Positions 16,946 through 27,208 of a DNA stretch of 64,000 nucleotides are shown here, in pieces (the first letter of the stretch is position 1; each line of letters begins with the position of its first letter). The translations under genes were made by a program, and so were the position numbers. Source of the stretch: an uncultured Parabacteroides sp. (GTDB taxonomy: Bacteria > Bacteroidota > Bacteroidia > Bacteroidales > Tannerellaceae); assembly GCA_949296075.1 (NCBI GenBank), contig CASFNG010000007.1:62001-126000 (forward strand), given 5' to 3'. Under the pieces are notes generated by a model, which did no database searches, was not told the origin of the DNA, and worked only from the letters and a program-made list of their open reading frames with translations.

Positions 16946-19900
16946 ATAAATCGAAAAGACATCAGAGGCTTAAAATACATAATCATCACCCTGCTTTCTC
17001 TATTCTGGATATTTTACGCGCTACCCGGCATCTTGTTGCGGATACCTTATATCCAATCCCGGATCTCGGAAATCGCCACGAAAGAGTTATCCGGTTACTT
17101 GGGCGTACCCGTAAGGATCGGGAACGTGGATGTAGAGTGGTTCAACCGGATCGTCCTGGAGGGGCTGTACTTGGAGGATCAGGAGGGGCGTACCTTGTTC
17201 GAGGCGAATCACGTGGCGGCCGGGTTCGAGGTCATGCCCTTGCTGGAAGGGAAGTTCGTGTTCACGACCGTAAGGCTGTTCGGATTCTCGGTCAACCTGC
17301 GAAAACCTGCCCCGGGACAGCCGCTGAACCTCCAGTTCGTGATCGACGCTTTCGCCAAGAAGGATCCCAAGAGGGAACCGGCGAACATCGATCTACGCTT
17401 CAACTCCATACTGATCCGGAGGGGGCATTTCAGCTATCACGAGAATAGCGCGCCGGAGACTCCCGGGCGGTTCAACGCCAAGCATGTTGAGGTAGGTAAC
17501 CTGAGTGCCAAAATCTCGCTCAAGGCGTTCCGGAAGGACAGCTTGAACGCCGAGATCAAGAAAATGAGCCTCGACGAGGCGTCGGGCTTCTCGCTCGACA
17601 AATTCTCCGTAGAGGTGGTGGGAAACCGGGATAGCCTCCTGCTCCGGGATTTCGAGATCAGGCTGCCCCAGACTGACTTGAAGATCGGGAAAGCCCGGAT
17701 CGACCTGCATGAGATGGATAGCTTACGCGATTTCTTGAGCCAAGCCCCGATCGAGCTACGGATCATGCCTTCGCAGGTCTGCCTGAGAGATCTCGCGCCT
17801 TTCCTGCCGGCATTCCGGAATTTCAGCGATACGATCGAGCTGTCCGCGGAGGCTGGTGGGTATGTCAATAACTTTGACTTGAGCCATCTCACCTTGAAAT
17901 ACAGCGACAAGATGCTTTTCATCGGGCAGATGGGATTGAAAAACATCACGCATCCGGCAGAGGCGTACCTATTCGGCAAGGTAAACAAGATGTATATCTC
18001 CACGGAAGGGATCGATGATTTAGCGCGAAATTTCAGTAATCGCCAGAAGAACCTGCCGGATGCGCTCATCAAGTTGGGGACGATCAACTTTACGGGGGAG
18101 ATCTCCGGGTTCTTCGATAACTTAGTGGCATTCGGTAAACTGTCGTCCCCGATCGGCTCCATCCAGACGGATCTGATCTTTGGTCGCGACAAAGAGAAGA
18201 ATATCGACGCTTACCTGCGCGGACATATCACATCGAGCGACCTGCACATCCAGGAATTGTTCCCGGAGAACAACCCCTTCGGGAACGTGCGCCTTGACAT
18301 CCAGATCGACGCGGGCAAGACGCCGGGAGGATCCTTCGCCGGGAATATCCAAGCCCAGGTCAAGGAATTTGACTACAAGGGCTACACGTATAAGGACATC
18401 AACCTGTCCGGCAACTTCAAACGTAATAGTTTCGACGGAACTGTCTACGTGGCGGATCCGAACGGGGAGCTGTTCGCACAGGGAATCGTCAGGCGAGAAG
18501 GGGAAAACTCCCTGTTTAATTTCACCGCTCACTTGGATCATTTCCGGCCGGACAGGCTGCATCTGACCGATAAATACGAGGAACCTGAAATATCTCTCTC
18601 GCTCAACGCGGACTTCACGGGGAATAACATCGACAACCTTTCGGGGAATATCCGCCTTGACAGCCTCCTGTTCAGAACCGCTCCTAATCACTTTTTCCTG
18701 AAACGGATGGAGATCGCCGCCTCGGGCGACAGTATCGACCGGCAGCTGACCATCTCTTCCGACATCCTGAATGGAGAGGTGACCGGGACTTACTCGTTCC
18801 ACACTTTAGTCCCCAGTCTGCTTGGCACATTCAAGGGATACGTCCCGGCTTTAATCAACACGACCCGGAAAAAACAGGCCACCAAGGAGAACAACTTCGC
18901 CCTCCTCTTGACGATCGAGAACACGGAAGCGTTATCAGCGACCCTGAAATTGCCCTTCTCGATGGTGCAACCCGGGCGGATCACGGGGCACTATAACAAT
19001 ATCTACGACAAATTCCGCATCGAGGCTTGGCTTCCTAAATTCAACATCGGGAAATCCAAATTCGAATCCGGTCACTTGGTTTGCGATAACCAAGACGACA
19101 AGGTGAACCTTCAGCTCAAGGCAACCCAACAAAGCAAAAAAGGGATAAGGAATTACATAGAGATCAAGTCTGAGGCGAAAGACAACCTCGTGAACACTTT
19201 GATAGGATGGGCCAACAGCAAGGAGCGTTTGTTTAAGGCAGACATCGCCACCTCTACCCGCTTCGTGGAGGAAGAAAACGAGGATGGCTCCTCACGCTTA
19301 CGCACGGAAGTGGCCCTGAAGCAAAGTCCCCTCATCGTGAATGACACGCTTTGGACTATCCATCCTGCGGAAATCACGATACAAGACGGGAAGATCCAGG
19401 TCAGCCGTTTCAAGATCGATCACGGCTCCCAATATCTTACGATGGAAGGAAAGGTATCGAAAGAGCCGACAGATACACTTTTGGTGGACTTAAGGCAGAT
19501 CGAGTTGAGCTACGTTTTCGACGTGCTGAACATCCCTGTCCTCCAGTTTGGCGGCGAAGCGACCGGAAAGATCTACGCGAACGACCTTTTCGACCGGCGT
19601 ATGCTCAACACGAACTTGAAAATCCGGGATTTCTCGTTCAACCAAGTGACACTCGGCCAGCTGGATCTGTTCAGCGAATGGGACGACGAGCAGAAAGGGA
19701 TCTTCATGATGGGTAATATCCTTAAGGACGACACGACATGGACGAACGTAAACGGCTACGTATTCCCCGTCGGGCCGAAAGCGGGACTCTCCCTCTATTT
19801 TGACGCGAACGGAACGGATCTCGCCTTCTTACGGCCATTCGTCGAGACCGTCGTGAAGGATCTCCGGGGAAAAGGGTACGGAAGTGTCCATCTGCATGGC

Positions 19901-21487
19901 CCATTCAAGGGGCTGACCGTGGAGGGAGACGCCTACGTCAAAGACGGTGGACTTGGCGTGGATTTCCTGAACACCTACTACACCTTCGCCGACTCCGTGC
20001 ATTTGGACTCGACCTCTGTCAATCTCCGCGGCGTCACGCTAAAAGACAAATTCGGCAATTCCGGAAAAGTCAGCCTACGCTTTAACCATACCCACTTCAA
20101 GAATTACAATTTCTTAGTCGATGTGCAAGGGAATAATATGTTGATGTACGACGCCGACAAGAAGAAGAATCCGTTGATATATGGCACCGTATTCGCAAGC
20201 GGGACGGCACGGATCCAGGGAAACAGCAAGTTGGTCGATTTCGACATCAACCTGCAAAACGAGCCGAATACCTCAGTCTTCTTGGACTTCATCAACAACA
20301 ACTCCGCGACCGAGTACGACTTTATCACCTTCATCGACAAGAGCCAGCAAGCATCCGCCCCCGATTCCACCCAGGCTAACCCATTGGCGGTCTCGCCCGA
20401 CGAGGAGAGAGCCGAGCTCCGCATGAACTTCCTGCTGGACATCACCCCGGAAGCCGACATCGACCTGATCATGGATCCGGTGGCAGGCGACCATATCAAG
20501 GGCAACGCGAGCGGAAGCCTGCAAATACAGTACGGTACCCGGAACAATCTGCGGATGTACGGCGACATGAACATCGTGCAAGGTAACTATAACTTCAGCC
20601 TGCAACAGATCATCCATAAGGACTTCAAGATACGGGAAGGCAGCACGATCAACTTCAGGGGAGATCCGCTCAACGCGCACATGAACATCAATGCCATCTA
20701 CAACCTGACGGCTAACATCGGAGACTTGGATGAAAGCCTGCTTAACGAGACAGCCCGTCCCAGTGTTCCCGTGAACTGTGTCTTGCTGCTCGACGGGGCT
20801 TTACGGGCTCCCTCCATCTCGTTCGACTTAGAGTTCCCTAATTCCAACGAGGAGCTGGAACGGCAGGTGAAAGCCTTCGTCGATACCGAGGACATGATGA
20901 CCCGGCAAATCGTATATCTATTGGTGCTGAACAAGTTTTACACCCCGGAATATGCCCAGACCTCTTATCGGTCGAGCGAATTGAACGCCGTGGCCTCATC
21001 AGCCATCTCCGCCCAATTGTCGAGCCTGCTCAACAGTTTCACGGACAAGGTGCAAATCGGGACAAATATCCGGGCAGGCCAAGACGGATTCCGGGACGAT
21101 ACGGAATACGAGATGCTGCTCTCAAGCCAATTGTTAGACAACCGTTTGCTGATTAACGGGAACTTCGGCGTGCGCAACACGATCAATACCGGGAAGAACA
21201 ACACCTTCATCGGGGAGTTCGACTTAGAATACAAACTGACCAAATCAGGAGATATACGGCTCAAGGCCTACAATCACGCACGGGATATGTATTTCGGATT
21301 AAAACAGGCACTTACGATCCAAGGCGTGGGTATCATGTTCAGGAAAGACTTCACGCATTTCTCCGAGATTTTCCGGAGAAGAAGGAAATTCCGCATCCCA
21401 TCGGCGCCCGCCGACTCGACCAAGTTAGCGCCTGCCGTCAGCGATCCAGCAACGCCGATACCGCCGACCGATACGCAGGCAAGGTAG
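16946..21487 (+). CDS. TamB/AsmA-like translocation and assembly protein
   Basis: Very large protein (1484 residues from TTG 17033; frame open from 16946). TamB-type proteins are anchored in the inner membrane and span the periplasm as a hydrophobic beta groove that moves phospholipid or helps outer-membrane protein assembly. The C-terminal DUF490/TamB region is clear: NLRMYGDMNIVQGNYNFSLQ, FKIREGSTINFRGDP, SFDLEFPNSNEELERQVKAF, QIVYLLVLNKFYTP, ending in the usual beta-rich tail. The first normal start codon, 17033, lies after the membrane helix; the frame upstream encodes KYIIITLLSLFWIFYALPGI, an obvious anchor. No ATG, GTG or TTG precedes it in frame after the stop at 16943, so ATA 16946, ATC 16961 or CTG 16991 may be used. 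The start is therefore uncertain. The 3' end overlaps the convergent dus gene by 50 bases. Confidence 0.88.
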   Translation: MNRKDIRGLKYIIITLLSLFWIFYALPGILLRIPYIQSRISEIATKELSGYLGVPVRIGNVDVEWFNRIVLEGLYLEDQEGRTLFEANHVAAGFEVMPLLEGKFVFTTVRLFGFSVNLRKPAPGQPLNLQFVIDAFAKKDPKREPANIDLRFNSILIRRGHFSYHENSAPETPGRFNAKHVEVGNLSAKISLKAFRKDSLNAEIKKMSLDEASGFSLDKFSVEVVGNRDSLLLRDFEIRLPQTDLKIGKARIDLHEMDSLRDFLSQAPIELRIMPSQVCLRDLAPFLPAFRNFSDTIELSAEAGGYVNNFDLSHLTLKYSDKMLFIGQMGLKNITHPAEAYLFGKVNKMYISTEGIDDLARNFSNRQKNLPDALIKLGTINFTGEISGFFDNLVAFGKLSSPIGSIQTDLIFGRDKEKNIDAYLRGHITSSDLHIQELFPENNPFGNVRLDIQIDAGKTPGGSFAGNIQAQVKEFDYKGYTYKDINLSGNFKRNSFDGTVYVADPNGELFAQGIVRREGENSLFNFTAHLDHFRPDRLHLTDKYEEPEISLSLNADFTGNNIDNLSGNIRLDSLLFRTAPNHFFLKRMEIAASGDSIDRQLTISSDILNGEVTGTYSFHTLVPSLLGTFKGYVPALINTTRKKQATKENNFALLLTIENTEALSATLKLPFSMVQPGRITGHYNNIYDKFRIEAWLPKFNIGKSKFESGHLVCDNQDDKVNLQLKATQQSKKGIRNYIEIKSEAKDNLVNTLIGWANSKERLFKADIATSTRFVEEENEDGSSRLRTEVALKQSPLIVNDTLWTIHPAEITIQDGKIQVSRFKIDHGSQYLTMEGKVSKEPTDTLLVDLRQIELSYVFDVLNIPVLQFGGEATGKIYANDLFDRRMLNTNLKIRDFSFNQVTLGQLDLFSEWDDEQKGIFMMGNILKDDTTWTNVNGYVFPVGPKAGLSLYFDANGTDLAFLRPFVETVVKDLRGKGYGSVHLHGPFKGLTVEGDAYVKDGGLGVDFLNTYYTFADSVHLDSTSVNLRGVTLKDKFGNSGKVSLRFNHTHFKNYNFLVDVQGNNMLMYDADKKKNPLIYGTVFASGTARIQGNSKLVDFDINLQNEPNTSVFLDFINNNSATEYDFITFIDKSQQASAPDSTQANPLAVSPDEERAELRMNFLLDITPEADIDLIMDPVAGDHIKGNASGSLQIQYGTRNNLRMYGDMNIVQGNYNFSLQQIIHKDFKIREGSTINFRGDPLNAHMNINAIYNLTANIGDLDESLLNETARPSVPVNCVLLLDGALRAPSISFDLEFPNSNEELERQVKAFVDTEDMMTRQIVYLLVLNKFYTPEYAQTSYRSSELNAVASSAISAQLSSLLNSFTDKVQIGTNIRAGQDGFRDDTEYEMLLSSQLLDNRLLINGNFGVRNTINTGKNNTFIGEFDLEYKLTKSGDIRLKAYNHARDMYFGLKQALTIQGVGIMFRKDFTHFSEIFRRRRKFRIPSAPADSTKLAPAVSDPATPIPPTDTQAR

Positions 21488-22370
21488 CGCTTTTCAGGAT
21501 CTTCTTGCGAGCCTTCCTGTCGGCATCGGGCAACAGATAATCCCAGACCGTCTTCATCTTTGCCAAGAGCTGGTGATCTCCTCCCTCCAAACGGGCCTGA
21601 TAACCCTCCAGCAACGCCTCGTGGAACGCGGCCAAACGCTCTTTTTTGTCACTAAGGCTTAACGGCTCTCCGGAATGATATTCAAGCCCGAGCCAAGGCG
21701 CCGCCAGCAAACCGCGCCCCAACATCACGCCCACCAGACGGGGATACCGCCCCATAACCTCCCGGATAGCATTCAAGTCGGTCAAGTCGCCATTATAAAA
21801 CAACGGACGCTCGCACGCCTCATAAAAACGGGCGAACCCCTCCTCGTCGGTTTTTCCCTTATATTGCTGGATTCCCAAGCGGGGATGCAGGGTGATCTGC
21901 CGGAGAGGTAAGGCATTGAGCAACGGGAGAAGCGCGACCGCCTCCTCCGCGCTTTCCCATCCCAAACGCATTTTCACGGAGAAAGAGACGGAAGGAAACT
22001 CTTCTATCGTACGTAGCAAGGCCTCCGCCTCCTCCCTATAAGGCAAGATCCCCGCGCCGCGATGGGCACGCGCCTGCATCGGGAAGGGACAACCCAAGTT
22101 AATATCCACCTCCCGGTAACCCTCTGCCAAAAAAACAGGAAGGATAGTCCGGAACTCCTCAGGCGAGGAGGCGATCAGCTGCGGGATCACCCGGGCACCC
22201 GTCGCGTCGGGACGGGCGACATCCCGCAAGTCTTTCTTCCGGAATCCCCCTTTCTCCAGACGGACAAAAGGCGTATAATACGCGTCCACGCCACCAAAGA
22301 TCCGGGCGTGCGCCTCCCGATACGTCCGATCGGTATACCCCTGCAAAGGAGCGAAATGAATAGCTGCCAT
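21438..22370 (-). CDS. tRNA-dihydrouridine synthase family protein
   Basis: Flavoenzyme of 310 residues that reduces uridine to dihydrouridine in tRNA. Family features: N-terminal APLQGYTDRTYR, the catalytic cysteine in NLGCPFP, the basic residues in VKMRLGW and LHPRL, FYNGDLTD, and the flavin phosphate site VGVMLGRGLLAAPWL. It is shorter and diverged from DusB and closer to a DusC-like or Bacteroidetes-specific branch; which uridines it modifies cannot be told. Last gene of a minus-strand group mtgA-lipB-dus; starts 1 base after lipB ends and runs 50 bases into the convergent tamB-like gene. Confidence 0.92.
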   Translation of the reverse strand: MAAIHFAPLQGYTDRTYREAHARIFGGVDAYYTPFVRLEKGGFRKKDLRDVARPDATGARVIPQLIASSPEEFRTILPVFLAEGYREVDINLGCPFPMQARAHRGAGILPYREEAEALLRTIEEFPSVSFSVKMRLGWESAEEAVALLPLLNALPLRQITLHPRLGIQQYKGKTDEEGFARFYEACERPLFYNGDLTDLNAIREVMGRYPRLVGVMLGRGLLAAPWLGLEYHSGEPLSLSDKKERLAAFHEALLEGYQARLEGGDHQLLAKMKTVWDYLLPDADRKARKKILKSATLPAYRSAVSALLDR

Positions 22371-22371
22371 A

Positions 22372-23037
22372 TCAAGCGAATAGCTCTGAGAAGATCGTCA
22401 GCAACCGTTGTTTCGCCAACTCGAAATCTTGCGGCTCACCCAGCTCAGCCTGTAACGAGGTGACCCCCTTGTCGGTAAACCCGCAAGGGTTAATCAAGGA
22501 GAAATAACTCAAGTCCGTATTCACGTTCAAGGCGAAACCATGCATGGTGACGAACCGGCTGCTCCGTACCCCGATCGCGCAAATCTTACGGGCTCGCCCC
22601 GGCACCTCCGGATCGATCCAGACACCGGTAGCCCCATCCAGTCGCTCGCCCCTCAATCCGTAGAGCGAGAGGAAACGGATGATCGCCTCTTCCAGCAGAT
22701 GGATATACTGTTTCAGCCCGATTCGCCAACACTCCAGGTCGAATATCGGGTAACCCGTGATCTGCCCCGGCCCGTGATAGGTTATGTCTCCGCCCCGGCT
22801 GACGTGATAGAACGAGATCCCCTTCTCCCGCAACAAGTCCTCCGGGATCAGCAAGTTCGACTCCTTCCCGCTCTTCCCGATCGTAAGCACCGGCAAGTGC
22901 TCGCAAAAAAGCAGCTGGTTCTCCACGGATCTCCCGGCGCTCTTCGCCGCCAACGACGCCTCGAACGCCTCAGTCTGGCGCGTCAGCGCGTCAGCGTAAG
23001 CGATCCGCCCCAAGTCATGATAACAAAAACGTCCCAT
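22372..23037 (-). CDS. lipB: Octanoyltransferase LipB
   Basis: Transfers octanoate from acyl carrier protein to lipoyl domains, the first step of lipoate synthesis. 221 residues. The signature RGGDITYHGPGQITGYPI is intact, followed by RTGVWIDP-like ATGVWIDPEVPGRARKICAIG, HGFALNVNTDLSYF and the catalytic Cys and Lys in INPCGFTDKGVTS. lipA is not nearby. It starts 13 bases after mtgA ends. Confidence 0.96.
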   Translation of the reverse strand: MGRFCYHDLGRIAYADALTRQTEAFEASLAAKSAGRSVENQLLFCEHLPVLTIGKSGKESNLLIPEDLLREKGISFYHVSRGGDITYHGPGQITGYPIFDLECWRIGLKQYIHLLEEAIIRFLSLYGLRGERLDGATGVWIDPEVPGRARKICAIGVRSSRFVTMHGFALNVNTDLSYFSLINPCGFTDKGVTSLQAELGEPQDFELAKQRLLTIFSELFA

Positions 23038-23050
23038 CTTTTCCTCCTTC

Positions 23051-23785
23051 TTATTTGTTCCGCCGTGCGGGCTTAGACCGCCCGGGCTCGTATCCCATCT
23101 CCACTTTCAGCAATTTTCCCATCAAGGAGAGGATCTGCCCTTTCCGGCGCGATACGTACGGTGAGGGCTTCGCCGAGTTGAACCGTCGGGGGTTGGGCAA
23201 GGTAGCGGCGATCAAGGCCGCCTCGCCACGCCCCAACTGATAGGCGTGCTTGCCGAAGTGCGCTTTCGCCACCGCCTCGGCGCCATAGATCCCGTCGCCC
23301 ATCTCGATCGAGTTGAGATAGACCTCCATGATCCGCTCCTTTCCCCACACCCACTCAATCAGCAGGGTGAAATAGGCTTCCAGTCCCTTGCGCAGATAGC
23401 TCTTGCCGGGCCAGAGGAACACGTTCTTGGCCGTCTGCTGGGAGATCGTGCTGGCTCCGCGCACCCGTCGGCCCTTCTCCGCCTCGTCGCGCGCCAATCG
23501 GATCTGCTCGATGTCGAAACCGTGATGCTCCATGAAGCGGTTATCTTCCGAGGCGACCACCGCTTGCGCCAATGGCTGCGCTATCCGCTCCATCGGTACC
23601 CATTCATGCTCCAGCCTCAGCTCCTTGCCATCCTGATGCCGCTCATACAACCGGATCAGCATCAAGGGCGTATAATAGACCGGCACATATTTATATACGA
23701 CCACCGCCAACAGGCTCGACAGGAACAGGCAGAGCGCGAGCTTCCCGCACCATCTCCCGATCCGTCTCATTACACGTGCCCCCAT
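23051..23785 (-). CDS. mtgA: Monofunctional peptidoglycan glycosyltransferase
   Basis: GT51 family enzyme of 244 residues that polymerises lipid II into glycan strands. One N-terminal membrane helix (about residues 15-33, LALCLFLSSLLAVVVYKYVP) anchors it. GT51 motifs in order: VVASEDNRFMEHHGFD with the catalytic Glu, RGASTISQQTAKNVFLW, KERIMEVYLNSIEMGDGIYG and AEAVAKAHFGK. No transpeptidase domain follows, so it is MtgA rather than a class A PBP. A second in-frame ATG at 23770 could be the start. Confidence 0.95.
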   Translation of the reverse strand: MGARVMRRIGRWCGKLALCLFLSSLLAVVVYKYVPVYYTPLMLIRLYERHQDGKELRLEHEWVPMERIAQPLAQAVVASEDNRFMEHHGFDIEQIRLARDEAEKGRRVRGASTISQQTAKNVFLWPGKSYLRKGLEAYFTLLIEWVWGKERIMEVYLNSIEMGDGIYGAEAVAKAHFGKHAYQLGRGEAALIAATLPNPRRFNSAKPSPYVSRRKGQILSLMGKLLKVEMGYEPGRSKPARRNK

Positions 23786-23986
23786 TCGCCTTTCCTCCTT
23801 GAAAAATTTCCGCGAAGATAGGAAATTTCATCCCTCCACCTCCAAAAATCCATTTTTTAACCCACGCCCTCAGCAAGGGGCGGGAAGTTCCCGGAAAAAC
23901 CTGACCAGCGATCCCGGGAAACCTGCCCTACCTTCCGCGAGAAGTCCGCCATCCTTTTCACGCCAGAAGCCCCGGAAGCCGGGAGA

Positions 23987-24027
23987 TTTTTCGTATGTTC
24001 GCGTATAAAATCGGAACATACGAAAAA
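23987..24027. repeat. Perfect 14-bp inverted repeat upstream of prmA
   Basis: TTTTTCGTATGTTC (23987-24000) and GAACATACGAAAAA (24014-24027) are exact inverted copies separated by 13 bases and end 10 bases before the prmA start. It could be an operator or a 5' leader hairpin that limits ribosome access. The remaining gap 23786-23986 between mtgA and prmA shows no gene. Confidence 0.6.
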
Positions 24028-24037
24028 AAAGACGACT

Positions 24038-24898
24038 ATGAATTACTACGAGTTAAGCTTCTCTTATGACTCCCCGGTGGAGCGGGAGATCATCAGCGAC
24101 GTGCTGGCCGCCGAGTTAGGCGAGATCGGTTTCGAGAGCTTCGCGGAAGGCGAGAACGGGCTGACCGGATACGTCCCCGAGAACCTATACGACAAGCGAT
24201 CCTTGGACGAGCGAATCGCCACCTTCCCGATCGAGGGTACGCGGATAACCTATACCGCCCGTCTGATCGAGAACAAGGACTGGAACGAGGAATGGGAGAA
24301 GAACTACTTCAAGCCTATCCGGATCAACGACGAATGTATCATCCGCGCGTCATTCCACGAGGTGGAGCCGGGTTATAAATACGACATCATCATCGATCCC
24401 AAGATGGCATTCGGGACCGGGAACCACGAGACGACCTTCCTGATGATAAGCGAGATGCTAAAACTCGACCTGAGGGGGAAATCCCTGCTCGACATGGGAT
24501 GCGGAACCGCCGTGCTCGCCATCCTCGCCAAACTGAAAGGGGCGGAAAAAGTCGTGGCGATCGACATCGACGAGTGGGCGTACAACAACGCGCGGGAGAA
24601 TATCCGCCTCAACCATACGGAAGAGATCCAGGTAGCTCTTGGAGGCGCCGAGCGGATCCCGGAATTCGGACGGTTCGACCTGATATTCGCCAATATCAAC
24701 CGCAACATCCTGCTGAACGACATCTCCCGCTACGCCCCCAGCCTGAACCCCGGAGGCACGCTCTACATGAGTGGTTTCTACGAGGATGACATCCCCGCTA
24801 TCGAGGCGGAATGCCACGCGAACGGGCTGGTTCCCGGGACACATAGCGAGAAAAAGCATTGGGTGGCCTTGAAAGTCAGCAAGCCGAAGGCCGATTAA
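24038..24898 (+). CDS. prmA: Ribosomal protein L11 methyltransferase
   Basis: SAM-dependent methyltransferase of 286 residues that trimethylates ribosomal protein L11. Motifs: N-terminal substrate-recognition domain (about residues 1-100) with DWNEEWEKNYFKPI, then MAFGTGNHETT, the SAM site LLDMGCGTAVLAILA, AIDIDEWAYNNARENI and the catalytic-loop FANINRNIL. Length is normal. A perfect inverted repeat lies directly upstream. Confidence 0.96.
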   Translation: MNYYELSFSYDSPVEREIISDVLAAELGEIGFESFAEGENGLTGYVPENLYDKRSLDERIATFPIEGTRITYTARLIENKDWNEEWEKNYFKPIRINDECIIRASFHEVEPGYKYDIIIDPKMAFGTGNHETTFLMISEMLKLDLRGKSLLDMGCGTAVLAILAKLKGAEKVVAIDIDEWAYNNARENIRLNHTEEIQVALGGAERIPEFGRFDLIFANINRNILLNDISRYAPSLNPGGTLYMSGFYEDDIPAIEAECHANGLVPGTHSEKKHWVALKVSKPKAD

Positions 24899-24985
24899 AG
24901 ATTTTTTTCGTAAAAAAACGGGAAAACAGAAGGATTATCCAAATAAAATGCCTATCTTAGTGGAAACTTCTAAACAGAAAAAGTT

Positions 24986-25207
24986 ATGAAAAGTGTAGAT
25001 TCTAAATTACTATTAGGTCTGGTAGTAGGCGCCGCCGTGGGTGCCGCGGTAGGTTACTTGGCCGCCACCGACAAGAGAGAGCAATTGTTAGACGAGCTGA
25101 ACAGCGTGATCGGCAAGGTAAAAGAGGGCTTCAACGCCACCCTCGCCAAATATAAGGAGGGCAAGCAAGAGGTAGCGCAAGCCGCTGAGGAAACCGTAGC
25201 CGAGTAA
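24986..25207 (+). CDS. YtxH domain small membrane protein
   Basis: 73 residues: a short N-terminal glycine-alanine membrane segment (LLLGLVVGAAVGAAVGYLAA) and a charged helical tail, the YtxH layout. Function in Bacteroidetes is unknown; Gram-positive relatives respond to general stress. It is followed after 6 bases by a holin-like protein and then a basic-tailed protein, a triad that is probably one transcription unit. Confidence 0.8.
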   Translation: MKSVDSKLLLGLVVGAAVGAAVGYLAATDKREQLLDELNSVIGKVKEGFNATLAKYKEGKQEVAQAAEETVAE

Positions 25208-25213
25208 CCCCCT

Positions 25214-25621
25214 ATGGAGAAAGATTCAAGCAAGGTATTCCACACGCTGAAAGAGGATCTGACAGCCTACGTGGAATCGCGACTTGAGCTCCTGAAGCTG
25301 AATACCTACGAGAGGACGGGCAAGGTGATTGCCGTCCTCTCGTACGGCTTGATCTTGCTGTTCCTGGCGTTCTTCGCCATCCTGTTCATCTTCCTTGCGC
25401 TGGGCTTCTTCCTCGGGGAATGGATGGACTCTTTCGGGACGGGATTCGGTATCGTGGCGGTGCTCTACCTGCTGCTTATCGGCCTCATCACCTGGAACAA
25501 GGACAAGATCCGAGAGAAAGTGATCAACGAAGTAATAGCCGCCCTGACGGCCAACGATGACAAAACGAACGCGACAAATGACGAACAAGCAGCAGACCCC
25601 CTGGGAGAAACTGATCGCTGA
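25214..25621 (+). CDS. Phage holin family / putative Actinobacterial Holin-X-like membrane protein
   Basis: 135 residues: an N-terminal amphipathic region (VFHTLKEDLTAYVESRLELL), two membrane helices (about residues 42-66 and 76-96) and a charged C-terminus. This matches the chromosomal holin-X-like family (DUF1469), which is not phage-borne here and likely acts in the envelope. It overlaps the next gene by 44 bases. Confidence 0.75.
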   Translation: MEKDSSKVFHTLKEDLTAYVESRLELLKLNTYERTGKVIAVLSYGLILLFLAFFAILFIFLALGFFLGEWMDSFGTGFGIVAVLYLLLIGLITWNKDKIREKVINEVIAALTANDDKTNATNDEQAADPLGETDR

Positions 25622-25955
25622 CAAGGAGCGCGTCTCCGACCAATGCCGCCAACACGAGCGGAAGCTGAACGAGGACTTCGCTTACATCCAGGAAAACGCC
25701 GGAAGCCTGCTGCTATCCGGGTTATCCTCGCTCCTGTTTCCCGGCAATAAATCCGGAGGCAAGACGAAAGAGGGATCAACCTCGGTAATCCCGGCGGAAC
25801 AGGCTCCCGTCTCTTTGGGGATCGCGGATTATCTCTCCATCGCAAAAGGCATGATACCCATAGCCTGGGACATCATACAACCGATGCTCGTGACTTGGGG
25901 AATCCAAAAAGCCAAGAGATGGATCAGCCGATCGCTCTTCAAAAAAAAGAAATAA
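25578..25955 (+). CDS. Hypothetical protein of the YtxH/holin-X triad
   Basis: 125 residues from ATG 25578; an ATG at 25557 also opens the frame. The N-terminal half is charged and helical (WEKLIADKERVSDQCRQHER), the middle has a glycine-rich weakly hydrophobic segment (GSLLLSGLSSLLFPG) and the end is strongly basic (SLFKKKK). I do not recognise a domain. The 44-base overlap with the holin-like gene and the shared direction suggest a fixed partnership with the two proteins before it. Confidence 0.7.
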   Translation: MTNKQQTPWEKLIADKERVSDQCRQHERKLNEDFAYIQENAGSLLLSGLSSLLFPGNKSGGKTKEGSTSVIPAEQAPVSLGIADYLSIAKGMIPIAWDIIQPMLVTWGIQKAKRWISRSLFKKKK

Positions 25956-26028
25956 CCTCCAACAATTAATTTATGTTAGAGGACATATTTTTCTAACCGA
26001 AATATAAGGATCTAACCAAAAACATGAC

Positions 26029-26036
26029 TAAATTTG
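26029..26036 (+). promoter_or_regulatory. Predicted -7 box of gap
   Basis: TAAATTTG fits TAnnTTTG, 92 bases before the gap start. It implies a long AT-rich leader of about 85 bases, common for strongly expressed Bacteroidetes genes. No clear -33 box. Confidence 0.45.
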
Positions 26037-26116
26037 CAACCGTTAAAAACGGAGGGGACGAGAGCGATCGTCCACTAAATGAAAAACAAGGAAACTTATT
26101 ATTAATAAACCCATAA

Positions 26117-27139
<1,023 letters not shown>

Positions 27140-27161
27140 TCAAGCAATCCAATAGAATGAA

Positions 27162-27190
27162 GCCGCATCCTTCGGGGTGCGGCTTTTTTT
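27162..27190 (+). terminator. Intrinsic terminator of gap
   Basis: GCCGCATCC, loop TTCG, GGGTGCGGC, then seven T. A compact hairpin with a stable tetraloop, 22 bases after the gap stop codon. Confidence 0.92.
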
Positions 27191-27208
27191 GTATATCTTT
27201 GCCCCACT

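Noticed and set aside
25214-25621. Prophage lysis gene (holin)
   Set aside because: No phage genes nearby; the protein belongs to a chromosomal holin-X-like family between housekeeping genes.
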